A stretch of DNA of 64,000 bases from Pseudomonas sp. MYb60 (GTDB lineage Bacteria > Pseudomonadota > Gammaproteobacteria > Pseudomonadales > Pseudomonadaceae). The translations under genes were made by a program, and so were the position numbers. The stretch is taken from positions 1 to 64,000 of the forward strand of contig NZ_PCOZ01000002.1 in the NCBI RefSeq assembly GCF_002979555.1. Direction: 5' to 3'. Within the stretch, counting starts at the first letter, position 1. Each line of letters opens with the position of its first letter. This document shows positions 44,247 through 52,838 of this stretch, piece after piece. The notes under the pieces were generated by a model that saw only the letters and a program-made list of their open reading frames with translations, made no database searches and was not told where the DNA came from.

Positions 44247-45134
44247 ATGAACCATGACGTCATCATCACCTGCGCACTCACCGGTGCTGGCGACACGACC
44301 AGCCGCAGCCCACACGTGCCGGTCACCCCCAAGCAAATCGCCGCCGCCGCGGTGGAAGCCGCCAAGGCCGGTGCCACCGTGGTGCACTGCCACGTGCGTG
44401 ATCCCGAAACCGGCAAGTTCAGCCGCGACGTGGCCCTGTACCGCGAAGTGATGGAGCGCATCCGCGAGGCCGACATCGACATCATCGTCAACCTCACCGC
44501 CGGCATGGGTGGCGACCTGGAGATCGGCGGCGGCGAGAACCCGATGGCGTTCGGTCCCAACACTGACCTGGTCGGCCCCCTGACCCGCCTGGCCCACGTC
44601 GAAGCGCTGCTGCCGGAAATCTGCACGCTCGATTGCGGCACCCTGAACTTTGGCGATGGCGACACCATTTACGTGTCCACCCCAGCCCAGCTGCGCGCCG
44701 GCGCCAAGCGCATCCAGGAACTGGGTGTGAAGGCCGAACTGGAAATCTTCGACACCGGCCACCTGTGGTTCGCCAAGCAGATGATCAAGGAAGGCCTGCT
44801 GGACAACCCGCTGTTCCAACTGTGCTTGGGCATCCCGTGGGGCGCGCCGGCAGATACCACTACCATGAAGGCCATGGTCGACAACCTGCCTGCCGATGCG
44901 GTGTGGGCCGGCTTCGGCATTGGGCGCATGCAGATGCCGATGGCCGCGCAGGCGGTGCTGCTGGGGGGCAACGTGCGGGTCGGGCTGGAAGACAACCTGT
45001 GGCTGGACAAGGGCGTGCTGGCCACCAACGGCCAACTGGTGGAGCGCGCCAGCGAAATCCTCAGCCGCCTGGGTGCACGGGTCATGACCCCCGCAGAGGG
45101 CCGGGCAAAGATGGGCCTGACCCAACGCCGCTGA
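44247..45134 (+). CDS. cdhC: Dehydrocarnitine cleavage enzyme (BKACE family) CdhC
   Basis: A 295-residue beta-keto acid cleavage enzyme (formerly DUF849). The zinc site is HCH at 47-49, and the [13 protein letters not shown] strand and [16 protein letters not shown] segment are characteristic. In carnitine breakdown it exchanges dehydrocarnitine with acetyl-CoA to give betainyl-CoA and acetoacetate. Position between caiX and cdhA matches P. aeruginosa PA5387. Confidence 0.93.
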   Translation: MNHDVIITCALTGAGDTTSRSPHVPVTPKQIAAAAVEAAKAGATVVHCHVRDPETGKFSRDVALYREVMERIREADIDIIVNLTAGMGGDLEIGGGENPMAFGPNTDLVGPLTRLAHVEALLPEICTLDCGTLNFGDGDTIYVSTPAQLRAGAKRIQELGVKAELEIFDTGHLWFAKQMIKEGLLDNPLFQLCLGIPWGAPADTTTMKAMVDNLPADAVWAGFGIGRMQMPMAAQAVLLGGNVRVGLEDNLWLDKGVLATNGQLVERASEILSRLGARVMTPAEGRAKMGLTQRR

Positions 45135-45140
45135 TCAACA

Positions 45141-45170
45141 GGTGGGAGGGCGCAAACCTCCTCCCACAGG
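45141..45170. repeat. Degenerate REP between cdhC and cdhA
   Basis: GGTGGGAGGGCGCAAACCTC then CTCCCACA. The inverted arms survive with several changes, within the operon. Confidence 0.6.
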
Positions 45171-45200
45171 GGTACATCACATTATTCAGGATTTTCGCCA

Positions 45201-46166
45201 ATGAGCTTTATCACCGAAATCAAAACCTTCGCCGCCCTCGGCAGCGGTGTCATCGGCAGCGGCTGGGTATCCCGCGCCCTCGCCCATGGCCTGGATGTGG
45301 TCGCCTGGGACCCGGCCCCCGGCGCCGAAGCCGCGCTGCGCAAACGGGTTGCCAACGCCTGGGGCGCCCTGGAAAAACAAGGCCTGGCGCCAGGTGCGTC
45401 GCAGGACCGCCTGCGCTTTGTCGCCACCATTGAAGAGTGCGTGAAAGACGCCGACTTCATCCAGGAAAGCGCGCCGGAACGCCTGGAAGTGAAACTGGAA
45501 TTGCACAGCAAGATCAGCGCCGCTGCCAAGCCCAACGCACTGATCGGCTCAAGCACTTCGGGCCTGCTGCCCAGTGAGTTCTACGAGAGCTCAACCCACC
45601 CGGAACGCTGCGTGGTCGGCCACCCGTTCAACCCGGTCTACCTGCTGCCGCTGGTGGAAGTCGTCGGCGGCAAAAACACTGCGCCAGAGGCCATTCAAGC
45701 AGCGATCAACGTGTACGAATCCCTCGGCATGCGCCCACTGCATGTACGCAAGGAAGTCCCCGGTTTTATCGCCGACCGCCTGCTCGAAGCGCTGTGGCGT
45801 GAAGCGCTGCACCTGGTCAACGACGGCGTGGCCACCACCGGCGAAATCGACGACGCCATCCGCTTTGGCGCGGGGCTGCGCTGGTCGTTCATGGGCACTT
45901 TCCTCACCTACACCCTGGCAGGCGGCGATGCCGGCATGCGCCACTTCATGGCCCAGTTCGGCCCGGCACTGCAGTTGCCGTGGACGTATCTGCCAGCGCC
46001 GGAGCTGACTGAAAAATTGATTGATGATGTGGTGGATGGCACGAGCGATCAGTTGGGTACACACAGCATTTCGGCGCTTGAGCGCTATCGTGATGATTGC
46101 CTGTTGGCGGTGCTGGAAGCGGTAAAGACCACCAAGGAAAAACACGGTATGACGTTCGCCGAATGA
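45201..46166 (+). CDS. cdhA: L-carnitine 3-dehydrogenase CdhA
   Basis: A 321-residue enzyme of the 3-hydroxyacyl-CoA dehydrogenase fold. The NAD motif GSGVIGSGW lies at about 14-22, and SSTSGLLPS and [13 protein letters not shown] are the family catalytic segments. It oxidises L-carnitine to 3-dehydrocarnitine with NAD. The C-terminal domain (about 190-315) is complete. Neighbours on both sides belong to the same pathway. Confidence 0.95.
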   Translation: MSFITEIKTFAALGSGVIGSGWVSRALAHGLDVVAWDPAPGAEAALRKRVANAWGALEKQGLAPGASQDRLRFVATIEECVKDADFIQESAPERLEVKLELHSKISAAAKPNALIGSSTSGLLPSEFYESSTHPERCVVGHPFNPVYLLPLVEVVGGKNTAPEAIQAAINVYESLGMRPLHVRKEVPGFIADRLLEALWREALHLVNDGVATTGEIDDAIRFGAGLRWSFMGTFLTYTLAGGDAGMRHFMAQFGPALQLPWTYLPAPELTEKLIDDVVDGTSDQLGTHSISALERYRDDCLLAVLEAVKTTKEKHGMTFAE

Positions 46167-46170
46167 ACCA

Positions 46171-46200
46171 ATGAGGGAGGGGCAAGCCCCCTCCCTCATT
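46171..46200. repeat. REP variant between cdhA and cdhB
   Basis: TGAGGGAGGGGC and CCCCTCCCTCA with an AAGC loop. The usual CCCACA arm end is changed to CCCTCA on both arms, a compensated change that keeps the palindrome. Confidence 0.7.
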
Positions 46201-46218
46201 TTTGACCGAGTACACGCC

Positions 46219-46704
46219 ATGCCTGCATTGACTACTTACACCACCAACATCCACCCCGACTGGGTCGACTACAACGGTCATCTGCGCGATGCGTTCTACT
46301 TGCTGATCTTCAGCTACGCCACCGACGCGCTGATGGACACGCTCGGCCTGGACAGCCAGAACCGCGAAGCCAGCGGCCATTCGCTGTTTACCCTGGAGCT
46401 GCACCTCAACTACCTGCACGAGGTGAAACTGGGTGCCGAGGTCGAGGTGCGCACCCAACTCATCGCCCATGATGCCAAGCGCCTGCACCTCTATCACAGC
46501 TTGCACCTGGCTGGCGGCGAGAAGGAACTGGCGGGCAATGAACAGATGCTGCTGCATGTGGACCTGGCGGGGCCGCAGTCGGCACCGTTTACCGAGGCGA
46601 CCCTGCAACGGCTCGACGCCATCACGGCCGAACAAACCGACCTGCCGCGCCCCGCCCTGCTCGGCCGCGTCATCGGCATAAAAAAAGCCCCGATCAAGCC
46701 GTGA
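46219..46704 (+). CDS. cdhB: Betainyl-CoA thioesterase CdhB
   Basis: A 161-residue hot-dog thioesterase with the HPDWVDYNGHLRD active-site pattern (Asp in WVDYNGH) and an LELHLNYLHEVKLG strand. It releases glycine betaine from betainyl-CoA, ending the carnitine branch. The start at ATG 46219 is preferred to an in-frame start inside the REP. Its last codons overlap an intrinsic terminator of the opposite strand. Confidence 0.9.
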   Translation: MPALTTYTTNIHPDWVDYNGHLRDAFYLLIFSYATDALMDTLGLDSQNREASGHSLFTLELHLNYLHEVKLGAEVEVRTQLIAHDAKRLHLYHSLHLAGGEKELAGNEQMLLHVDLAGPQSAPFTEATLQRLDAITAEQTDLPRPALLGRVIGIKKAPIKP

Positions 46705-46716
46705 CAGGATCGGGGC
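46681..46716 (-). terminator. Intrinsic terminator for minus-strand transcription
   Basis: On the minus strand, GCCCCGATC (46716-46708), a 12-base loop and GATCGGGGC (46695-46687) are followed at once by TTTTTT (46686-46681). Stem and U-run are textbook on this strand only. It lies inside the end of cdhB, so some transcript comes leftward to this point. Confidence 0.75.
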
Positions 46717-46846
46717 AGAGGAGGTTGTGTGAGCCTTGCTTCGTGAGGGTGACCAAACCTTCAGGTCGCTTGCTGGTGTTCAGTGTGCCCATTCGCGAGG
46801 CACGTAAATGGCCCGAAAACGACATGCCCATAGCCATCTGAGGCAT
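46694..46846 (-). CDS. Possible small protein (up to 50 residues) ending in an intrinsic terminator
   Basis: On the minus strand an ATG at 46846 (alternatives 46837, 46831, 46825) opens a 50-codon frame, MPQMAMGMSF to NLLCPDPVTA, whose stop lies in the terminator hairpin. The peptide is basic, has no membrane segment, and would fill the gap between cdhB and the 87-residue gene. Shine-Dalgarno support is weak (GGA only), and the same stretch could instead be an sRNA. I do not recognise a family. Confidence 0.35.
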   Translation of the reverse strand: MPQMAMGMSFSGHLRASRMGTLNTSKRPEGLVTLTKQGSHNLLCPDPVTA

Positions 46847-46928
46847 TCCGGCGATCGGCTCTTGCCGACCGCTCGGGCGGCTACCAGAATCCAGATCAAA
46901 CCCCGCTTCCCTAACAAGGATAAACGTC

Positions 46929-47192
46929 ATGATGCACGCGGATTTGATTGACCAGGACGACCTGCTGAGCCAGCTGCGCTCCCTGGGTTTCGAAGTATCC
47001 AGCGGCGCCACGGCCGAGCAGGCTTGCGAGTGCGCGGTACGCGGCTTGAGCGCGGCGCGGGCCAAGGCGCTCAAGGGCATGGTGGAGCAGATGTACACCG
47101 GCAGCGCGACGATTTTGCCGGCGGTAAGGCAGGCGATCGATAAGCAGCTGTTGCCGGCGTTGGTGCAGTTCAAGCAGAGCTCTGGCGCCTGA
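46929..47192 (+). CDS. Small conserved protein (87 residues) between cdhB and gbdR
   Basis: An 87-residue soluble helical protein (LSQLRSLGFEV, then ATAEQACECAVRGL). AAGGA precedes the tandem ATGs at 46929 and 46932. No known domain is visible. It resembles the hypothetical gene next to gbdR in other pseudomonads. It is followed by a REPIN. Confidence 0.6.
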   Translation: MMHADLIDQDDLLSQLRSLGFEVSSGATAEQACECAVRGLSAARAKALKGMVEQMYTGSATILPAVRQAIDKQLLPALVQFKQSSGA

Positions 47193-47200
47193 TAGAGTGC

Positions 47201-47284
47201 TATCGGGGGCAAGCCCCCTCCCACAGTTTGACCGCGTTCTCATGTTGACACTCGGTCAACGGTGGGAGGGGGCTTGCCCCCGAT
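47201..47284. repeat. REPIN downstream of the 87-residue gene
   Basis: Inverted REPs at 47201-47226 and 47261-47284, separated by a spacer with TTTGACCGCGTTCTCATG, a spacer type related to that of the 63-bp array at 48.8 kb. Confidence 0.85.
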
Positions 47285-47298
47285 GCAGCCGACTCGGT

Positions 47299-48402
47299 CT
47301 AGAGCCTCACACTGGCAAAAGTCGACTCATTGCGCGCCTGGCTCAACGCGGACAGCGGCCCCGCCAACGGTGACAACACCAACGCCTGCGGAATCGGCAT
47401 CATCGCCACTTGTTGCGTGGTGTTGGACCCGACGCGCTCATCCCGTGGCGGAATGCCGAAGTATTCGCGGTAGCATTTGGAGAAGTGCGGTGTGGAGACG
47501 AACCCGCACACCGACGCCACTTCGATGATCGACATCGGCGTTTGCTTGAGCAATTGCCGTGCACGGATAAGGCGCAACTTGAGGTAGTAGCGCGACGGCG
47601 AACAATGCAGGTATTTCTGGAACAAACGCTCCAGCTGGCGACGGGACACGGCGACGTACACCGCCAGTTCGTCCAGGTCGATCGGCTCTTCCAGGTTGGC
47701 CTCCATCAGCGCGACGATTTCCTGCAACTTGGGCTGGTTGGTGCCGAGCATGTGCTTGAGCGGCACGCGCTGGTGATCCTGTTCATTGCGGATGCGTTCG
47801 TACACAAACATCTCGGAGATCGCGGCGGACAGCTCACGCCCGTGATCGCGGCTGATCAGGTGCAGCATCATGTCCAGCGGCGCGGTGCCACCGGAGCTGG
47901 TGAAGCGGTTGCGGTCGAGGGTGAACAAGCGTGTGCTCATCGCCACGCGCGGGAAGGCTTCCTGCATCGACGCCAGGCATTCCCAGTGCACGCTGCAATC
48001 GAACCCATCGAGCAAACCGGCGCACGCCAGGGCCCAGCTGCCAGTGCACACCGCGCCGAGGCGACGGGACTGGCGCGCCTGGCTTTGCAGCCACGACACA
48101 TGTTCACGGGTGACGGTACGCTGGATGCCCACGCCGCCGCACACGATCACCGTGTCCAGGACCGGGGCCTTGTGCATGGAAGCATCGGGGGTGATTTGCA
48201 GACCGTCGCTGGCCCATACCTGATTGCCGTCGACGCTCAGCGTGGTCCAGCGATACAGCTCGCGGCCGGACAGCTGGTTGGCCATCCGCAGGGGTTCAAC
48301 AGCGGACGCCAGGGAAATCAGCGTGAAATTGTCCAGCAGCAAAAAGCCGATGGATTGAGGCGCACGGTTCTGGGGTTGGGCCCCGGAGTTGAACGACGTC
48401 AT
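47299..48402 (-). CDS. gbdR: Glycine betaine/dimethylglycine-responsive regulator GbdR
   Basis: A 367-residue AraC-family activator with a GATase1-like N-terminal domain (about 15-210; SIGFLLLDNFTLISLASAVE) and a C-terminal AraC domain (about 235-335; VASVCGFVSTPHFSKCYREYFG). In P. aeruginosa GbdR senses glycine betaine and dimethylglycine and activates gbcA, gbcB, dgcAB, the sox genes, cbcXWV and others. GGAGA before ATG 48402 supports the start. A sigma-54 element about 110 bases upstream suggests nitrogen or carbon control of gbdR itself. Confidence 0.95.
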   Translation of the reverse strand: MTSFNSGAQPQNRAPQSIGFLLLDNFTLISLASAVEPLRMANQLSGRELYRWTTLSVDGNQVWASDGLQITPDASMHKAPVLDTVIVCGGVGIQRTVTREHVSWLQSQARQSRRLGAVCTGSWALACAGLLDGFDCSVHWECLASMQEAFPRVAMSTRLFTLDRNRFTSSGGTAPLDMMLHLISRDHGRELSAAISEMFVYERIRNEQDHQRVPLKHMLGTNQPKLQEIVALMEANLEEPIDLDELAVYVAVSRRQLERLFQKYLHCSPSRYYLKLRLIRARQLLKQTPMSIIEVASVCGFVSTPHFSKCYREYFGIPPRDERVGSNTTQQVAMMPIPQALVLSPLAGPLSALSQARNESTFASVRL

Positions 48403-48510
48403 CGCGGTATCTCCTCACACAAGCGGGTGATGGCCTCAGGCGAGGCTCTTGTTATTGCGCTCTTCATCCCTGCCTGTGAAAACGCTGAGCGAGAGGCTTT
48501 GAATTGATAG

Positions 48511-48526
48511 AGCAATTGCCATGCCT
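48511..48526 (-). promoter_or_regulatory. Sigma-54 promoter of gbdR
   Basis: On the minus strand AGGCATGGCAATTGCT matches the sigma-54 consensus TGGCACG-N4-TTGCW with two changes; GG and GC of the -24 and -12 elements are ten bases apart. It points to gbdR, about 110 bases before its ATG. The rest of the 48403-48830 gap shows no gene that I can support. Confidence 0.6.
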
Positions 48527-48831
48527 AAAATTGAATGGCCAATCAATAAATCCTGAAAACGACCTATTGGGCTGTCTATCTGTGCGCGCAAGAGTCGCGC
48601 GGACAGGCCCGGAATCAGACGTAGGAATCGCACCGCTCGCGGGGTGTGAGCAGAACGGTAGCACTTGTGGGAAGGCGCTTTGCGGATGTAGGAGAAGTCT
48701 GTCACCCAGCGCACGGGCGACGGAAGGTCAGGCGGAAAATCGTTTGGGAGCTACTTATCTGTTTGCGACGCGCTAAAAGGTGGCGCTTTTGGTTTTGGTG
48801 TGCATTTTATGAGCAGTGGTGACTGGGCAAT

Positions 48832-49175
48832 TGCTATCGGGGGCAAGCCCCCTCCCACATTTTGACCGCACTCTCATGCTGGAACTCGGTCAAGTATGGG
48901 AGGGGGCTTGCCCCCTCCTACATTTTGACCGCTCTCTCATGCTGGAACTCGGTCAAGTATGGGAGGGGGCTTGCCCCCTCCTACATTTTGACCGCTCTCT
49001 CATGCTGGAACTCGGTCAAGTATGGGAGGGGGCTTGCCCCCTCCTACATTTTGACCGCTCTCTCATGCTGGAACTCGGTCAAGTATGGGAGGGGGCTTGC
49101 CCCCTCCTACATTTTGACCGCTCTCTCATGCTGGAACTCGGTCAAGTGTGGGAGGGGGCTTGCCCCCGATAGCGG
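48832..49175. repeat. Tandem array of 63-bp REP-containing units
   Basis: Five complete 63-bp units start at 48832, 48895, 48958, 49021 and 49084, and a partial sixth starts at 49147. Each holds one REP palindrome (GGGAGGGGGCTTGCCCCCTC) plus the spacer TTTTGACCGCTCTCTCATG and GGAACTCGGTCAAG. Units two to five are identical; the first differs at a few bases and the sixth breaks off after CCCCCGATAG. Open frames through it are repeat artefacts. Confidence 0.92.
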
Positions 49176-49185
49176 TGTCACTGAC

Positions 49186-50562
49186 TCAACACTCCACGGC
49201 ACTCACCGCCAACCCACCCCGCGATGTCTCTTTGTACTTGTCATGCATATCCGCCCCGGTATCGCGCATGGTGCGAATCACCCGGTCCAGCGAGATAAAG
49301 TGCTGGCCATCGCCACGCAACGCCATCTGCGCCGCGTTGATCGCCTTCACTGCTGCGATAGCGTTGCGCTCAATACAGGGCACCTGCACCAACCCGCCCA
49401 CCGGGTCGCAGGTAAGGCCCAGGTTATGTTCCAGGCCAATCTCGGCGGCGTTGCACAGTTGTTCCGGCGTGGCACCAAGGATCTCTGCCAGTCCGGCAGC
49501 CGCCATGGCACAGGCTGACCCCACCTCACCCTGGCAACCGACTTCGGCACCCGAGATCGATGCGTTCTTCTTGCACAGGATGCCTACCGCCGCTGCGCCG
49601 AGCAGGTAGTCGACCACGTTGGCTTCGGTAACGTCTTCGCTGAACTTCATGAAGTAATGCAGCACCGCCGGAATGATCCCCGCCGCACCATTGGTGGGCG
49701 CAGTGACCATGCGCCCACCGGCGGCGTTTTCTTCGTTGACCGCCAGGGCGAACAGGTTCACCCATTCCATCGCGCTCAAGGTCGAGCCAATCACGTTAGG
49801 CTTGTTCAGCTCCTGCAGGCTGCGGTGCAACTTGGCCGCCCGGCGCCGCACGTTGAGGCCGCCGGGCAGGATGCCTTCGTGCTTGAGCCCCTGCTCCACA
49901 CAATCCTGCATGGCGTGCCAGAGTGTGAGCAGGCCGCTGCGGATTTCTTCTTCGCTGCGCCAGACCTTTTCATTGGCCAGCATCAACTCGGCCACGCGCA
50001 GGTTGTGGGTCTTGCACAGCTGCAACAGCTCGGCAGCGCTGGAAAAATCATAGGGCAGCTCGGTGCGGTCCATGTCAGCCACACCGCTTTGCGCCTGGGC
50101 CTCATCCACCACAAAACCGCCGCCGACCGAATAGTAGGTGTAGCGGTACACCTCACCGTCATCGCCGAACACCACCAGGGTCATGGCGTTGGGGTGAAAG
50201 GGCAGGTTTTCGTCGAGCAGGCGCATGTCCCGCGCCCAGACAAACGGCACCGGCAAACGCCCGTCCAGCAGCAACGTGTCGGTTTCGCGCAGGGTGCTGA
50301 TGCGGATACCGATCTGCGACGGATCGATCGCGTCGGGCCATTCGCCCATCAGGCCCATGATGGTCGCGGTGTCGCTGCCGTGACCGATGCCGGTGGCGGA
50401 CAGAGAGCCGTAGAGCTGAACTTCGACGCGCCGCACTTGCTCCAACAATTCGCGTTCACGCAACCCTTGAACGAACAACGCCGCGGCGCGCATGGGGCCG
50501 ACGGTGTGAGAACTCGAAGGCCCGATGCCGATCTTGAACAGGTCGAAAACGCTGATAGCCAT
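49186..50562 (-). CDS. sdaB: L-serine dehydratase (iron-sulfur type)
   Basis: A 458-residue single-chain [4Fe-4S] serine dehydratase converting L-serine to pyruvate and ammonia. The N-terminal beta domain carries [12 protein letters not shown] (about 15-26). The alpha part has conserved glycine and cysteine blocks ([18 protein letters not shown] and [20 protein letters not shown]) whose cysteines bind the cluster. GAGGAG precedes the ATG. Between gbdR and cbcX it probably finishes the path choline to glycine to serine to pyruvate. The sdaA/sdaB label is by position. Confidence 0.9.
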   Translation of the reverse strand: MAISVFDLFKIGIGPSSSHTVGPMRAAALFVQGLRERELLEQVRRVEVQLYGSLSATGIGHGSDTATIMGLMGEWPDAIDPSQIGIRISTLRETDTLLLDGRLPVPFVWARDMRLLDENLPFHPNAMTLVVFGDDGEVYRYTYYSVGGGFVVDEAQAQSGVADMDRTELPYDFSSAAELLQLCKTHNLRVAELMLANEKVWRSEEEIRSGLLTLWHAMQDCVEQGLKHEGILPGGLNVRRRAAKLHRSLQELNKPNVIGSTLSAMEWVNLFALAVNEENAAGGRMVTAPTNGAAGIIPAVLHYFMKFSEDVTEANVVDYLLGAAAVGILCKKNASISGAEVGCQGEVGSACAMAAAGLAEILGATPEQLCNAAEIGLEHNLGLTCDPVGGLVQVPCIERNAIAAVKAINAAQMALRGDGQHFISLDRVIRTMRDTGADMHDKYKETSRGGLAVSAVEC

Positions 50563-50976
50563 TGCGGTAGAACTCCTCGATAAGCACGGCCAGGCTTGAA
50601 CGAGGTGCTACGCTCAGATCGCCCAGATGGCCGCATCATCTAGCTTTTGGCGGCCCTCCCGGCGTCTCACACCGACGCACCCATGCTCACCAGCGTCGCT
50701 CCCGTGCGATGAGGCGTTTCGGCCGTTTTTTGCGGTGCAGATCGCGTGAAACACGCGATTTAAGCGTCAGGAAATCTGTAAGCGACGTCACCAACACTGG
50801 ATACGACCATCCCTGTACTGGTTACGACGCCCCCTGTAGGCGTCAGATTTTCACTGGTACATGATCAGTCCCGACTCGTTTGCAAGGCACCGTGCCGCCG
50901 CTTGATCGCACGCTCCAACCGCAACACGCATAAAGCGCGGCGAATGCCGCCAGAAAAAACACAGGAGTCTAGCCCC
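50563..50976. promoter_or_regulatory. Intergenic control region between serine dehydratase and cbcX
   Basis: No gene is supported in these 414 bases. The region holds the divergent promoters and the 21-bp-spaced repeat at 50799-50838. Confidence 0.5.
50799..50838 (+). promoter_or_regulatory. Candidate GbdR site upstream of cbcX (21-bp-spaced direct repeat)
   Basis: GGATACGACCATCCCTGTA at 50799-50817 and GGTTACGACGCCCCCTGTA at 50820-50838 agree in 15 of 19 bases and start 21 bases apart. They lie about 140-180 bases before the cbcX start. GbdR is known to control cbcXWV in P. aeruginosa; assignment of this exact site is inference. Confidence 0.55.
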
Positions 50977-51924
50977 ATGAAAGCTTCATCCTCGTTGTTG
51001 TTGGCCGCCATGCTGAGTCTGCCAGCCCTGGCACACGCTGCTGAACCGGAACAATGCAAGACCGTCAATTTCTCCGATGTTGGCTGGACCGACATCACCG
51101 TCACTACCGCAACCACCAGTGAGATCCTCAAGGGCCTGGGCTACAAGCCACGCACCACGATGATCTCGGTACCGGTGACCTACAAGTCCCTGGCTGACGG
51201 CAAGAACATGGACATCTTCCTCGGCAACTGGATGCCGACCATGGAAAACGACATCAAGCAGTACCGAGATGCCGGCACCGTGGAAACCATTCGCGCCAAC
51301 CTGGAGAACGCCAAATACACCCTGGCAGTGCCCGAGGCACTGTATGACAAAGGCCTGAAAGACTTCGCCGACATCGCCAAATTCAAGGATGAGCTGGGCG
51401 GCAAGATCTACGGCATCGAGCCGGGCAATGACGGTAACCGCACCATCCAGACGCTGATCGACAAAGACGCCTTCGGCCTCAAAACCGCTGGTTTCAAAGT
51501 GGTCGAATCCAGCGAAGCGGGGATGCTCTCCCAAGTCGAACGCGCCTCCAAGCGCAACCAGGCCATCGTGTTCCTCGGCTGGGAACCGCACCCGATGAAC
51601 ACCCGCTTCAAGATGAAGTACCTGACTGGCGGTGACGACTCGTTCGGCCCCAACTACGGCCAGGCCACCATCTACACCAACACCCGCAAGGGCTACACCC
51701 AGGAATGCAGCAACGTGGGCCAGTTGCTGAAAAACCTGGTGTTCACCCTCGACATGGAAAGCACCCTGATGGGCAAAGTCCTGGACGACAAACAGAAGCC
51801 GGACGCCGCCGCCAAAGCCTGGCTGAAAGCCAACCCGCAAGTCCTCGACACCTGGCTCGCCGGTGTCACCACCGTTGATGGCAAACCAGGAATCGACGCC
51901 GTTAAAGCCTACCTCGCCAAGTAA
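50977..51924 (+). CDS. cbcX: Choline/betaine-binding periplasmic protein CbcX
   Basis: A 315-residue solute-binding protein with a signal peptide (about 1-22, ending AHA). The aromatic-cage segments (VGWTDITV, GNWMPTME, FLGWEPHPMN) are those of choline/glycine betaine receptors of this group, and it is clearly paralogous to CaiX over its whole length. ACAGGAG before ATG 50977 is a good Shine-Dalgarno. It feeds the CbcW permease and CbcV ATPase encoded next. Confidence 0.94.
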   Translation: MKASSSLLLAAMLSLPALAHAAEPEQCKTVNFSDVGWTDITVTTATTSEILKGLGYKPRTTMISVPVTYKSLADGKNMDIFLGNWMPTMENDIKQYRDAGTVETIRANLENAKYTLAVPEALYDKGLKDFADIAKFKDELGGKIYGIEPGNDGNRTIQTLIDKDAFGLKTAGFKVVESSEAGMLSQVERASKRNQAIVFLGWEPHPMNTRFKMKYLTGGDDSFGPNYGQATIYTNTRKGYTQECSNVGQLLKNLVFTLDMESTLMGKVLDDKQKPDAAAKAWLKANPQVLDTWLAGVTTVDGKPGIDAVKAYLAK

Positions 51925-51930
51925 TCCGCT

Positions 51931-51965
51931 ATCCCCGGGGCGGTGCGCTGCCCCGGGATGTTTTC
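51931..51965 (+). terminator. Attenuator-like hairpin between cbcX and cbcW
   Basis: ATCCCCGGGGC (51931-51941) pairs with GCCCCGGGAT (51950-51959) with one bulged C and is followed by GTTTT. A partial terminator here would keep CbcX more abundant than the transporter. Confidence 0.6.
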
Positions 51966-51992
51966 CCTCTTCGCATGTGGACATTCACTACC

Positions 51993-52838
51993 ATGCTGAC
52001 TGAACAGAAAATCCCACTAGGCCAGTACATCGCTGCCTTCGTCGATTGGTTGACCCAACACGGTGCCAACTACTTCGACGCAATCGCATCGACCCTGGAA
52101 ACGATGATCCACGGCGTGACGTTCGCGCTGACCTGGTTCAATCCGCTGGCATTGATCGGTCTGATTGCGCTGCTGGCTCACTTCATTCAACGCAAATGGG
52201 GCCTGACGGTGTTTGTCATCGCCTCCTTCCTGCTGATCCTCAACCTGGGGTACTGGCAGGAAACCATGGAGACCCTGGCGCAGGTAATGTTCGCCACCCT
52301 GGTCTGCGTGGTCATCGGCGTGCCGCTGGGCATTGTTGCCGCGCACAAGCCGATGTTCTACACCATGATGCGGCCGGTGCTCGACCTGATGCAGACCGTA
52401 CCGACCTTCGTCTACCTCATCCCTACCCTGACCCTCTTCGGGCTGGGTGTGGTGCCTGGGCTGATTTCCACGGTGGTGTTCGCGATTGCCGCGCCGATCC
52501 GCCTGACTTACCTGGGTATCCGCGATGTACCGCAAGAGTTGATGGACGCCGGCAAGGCCTTTGGCTGCTCGCGCCGTCAGTTGCTCTCGCGCATCGAACT
52601 GCCCCACGCCATGCCGAGCATCGCCGCCGGCATTACCCAATGCATCATGCTGTCGTTGTCGATGGTGGTGATCGCGGCCCTGGTGGGCGCCGACGGCCTC
52701 GGCAAACCCGTGGTCAACGCACTCAACACCGCCGACATTGCCCTGGGCTTTGAAGCCGGCCTGGCAATCGTATTGCTGGCCATCATGCTCGACCGCATCT
52801 GCAAACAACCCGACGCCAAAGTAGGGGGTGATGCATGA
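51993..52838 (+). CDS. cbcW: Choline/betaine ABC transporter permease CbcW
   Basis: A 281-residue ProW-type permease with about six membrane helices (about 45-235). The MetI-family EAA-like loop is seen in AGKAFGCSRRQLLSRIELPHAMP (Gly and LP at the expected spacing). An upstream in-frame ATG (51975) exists; 51993 (MLTEQKIPLG) gives the usual N-terminus. It overlaps cbcV by four bases. Confidence 0.93.
   Translation: MLTEQKIPLGQYIAAFVDWLTQHGANYFDAIASTLETMIHGVTFALTWFNPLALIGLIALLAHFIQRKWGLTVFVIASFLLILNLGYWQETMETLAQVMFATLVCVVIGVPLGIVAAHKPMFYTMMRPVLDLMQTVPTFVYLIPTLTLFGLGVVPGLISTVVFAIAAPIRLTYLGIRDVPQELMDAGKAFGCSRRQLLSRIELPHAMPSIAAGITQCIMLSLSMVVIAALVGADGLGKPVVNALNTADIALGFEAGLAIVLLAIMLDRICKQPDAKVGGDA

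Noticed and set aside
48832..49175. CRISPR array
   Set aside because: The repeats are 63-bp tandem units with identical spacers and a REP palindrome in each; there are no unique spacers and no cas genes.
48816..49518. Open frames with a repeated peptide of about 21 residues
   Set aside because: They are translations of the 63-bp REP array; no Shine-Dalgarno, and the period of 63 is divisible by three by chance.
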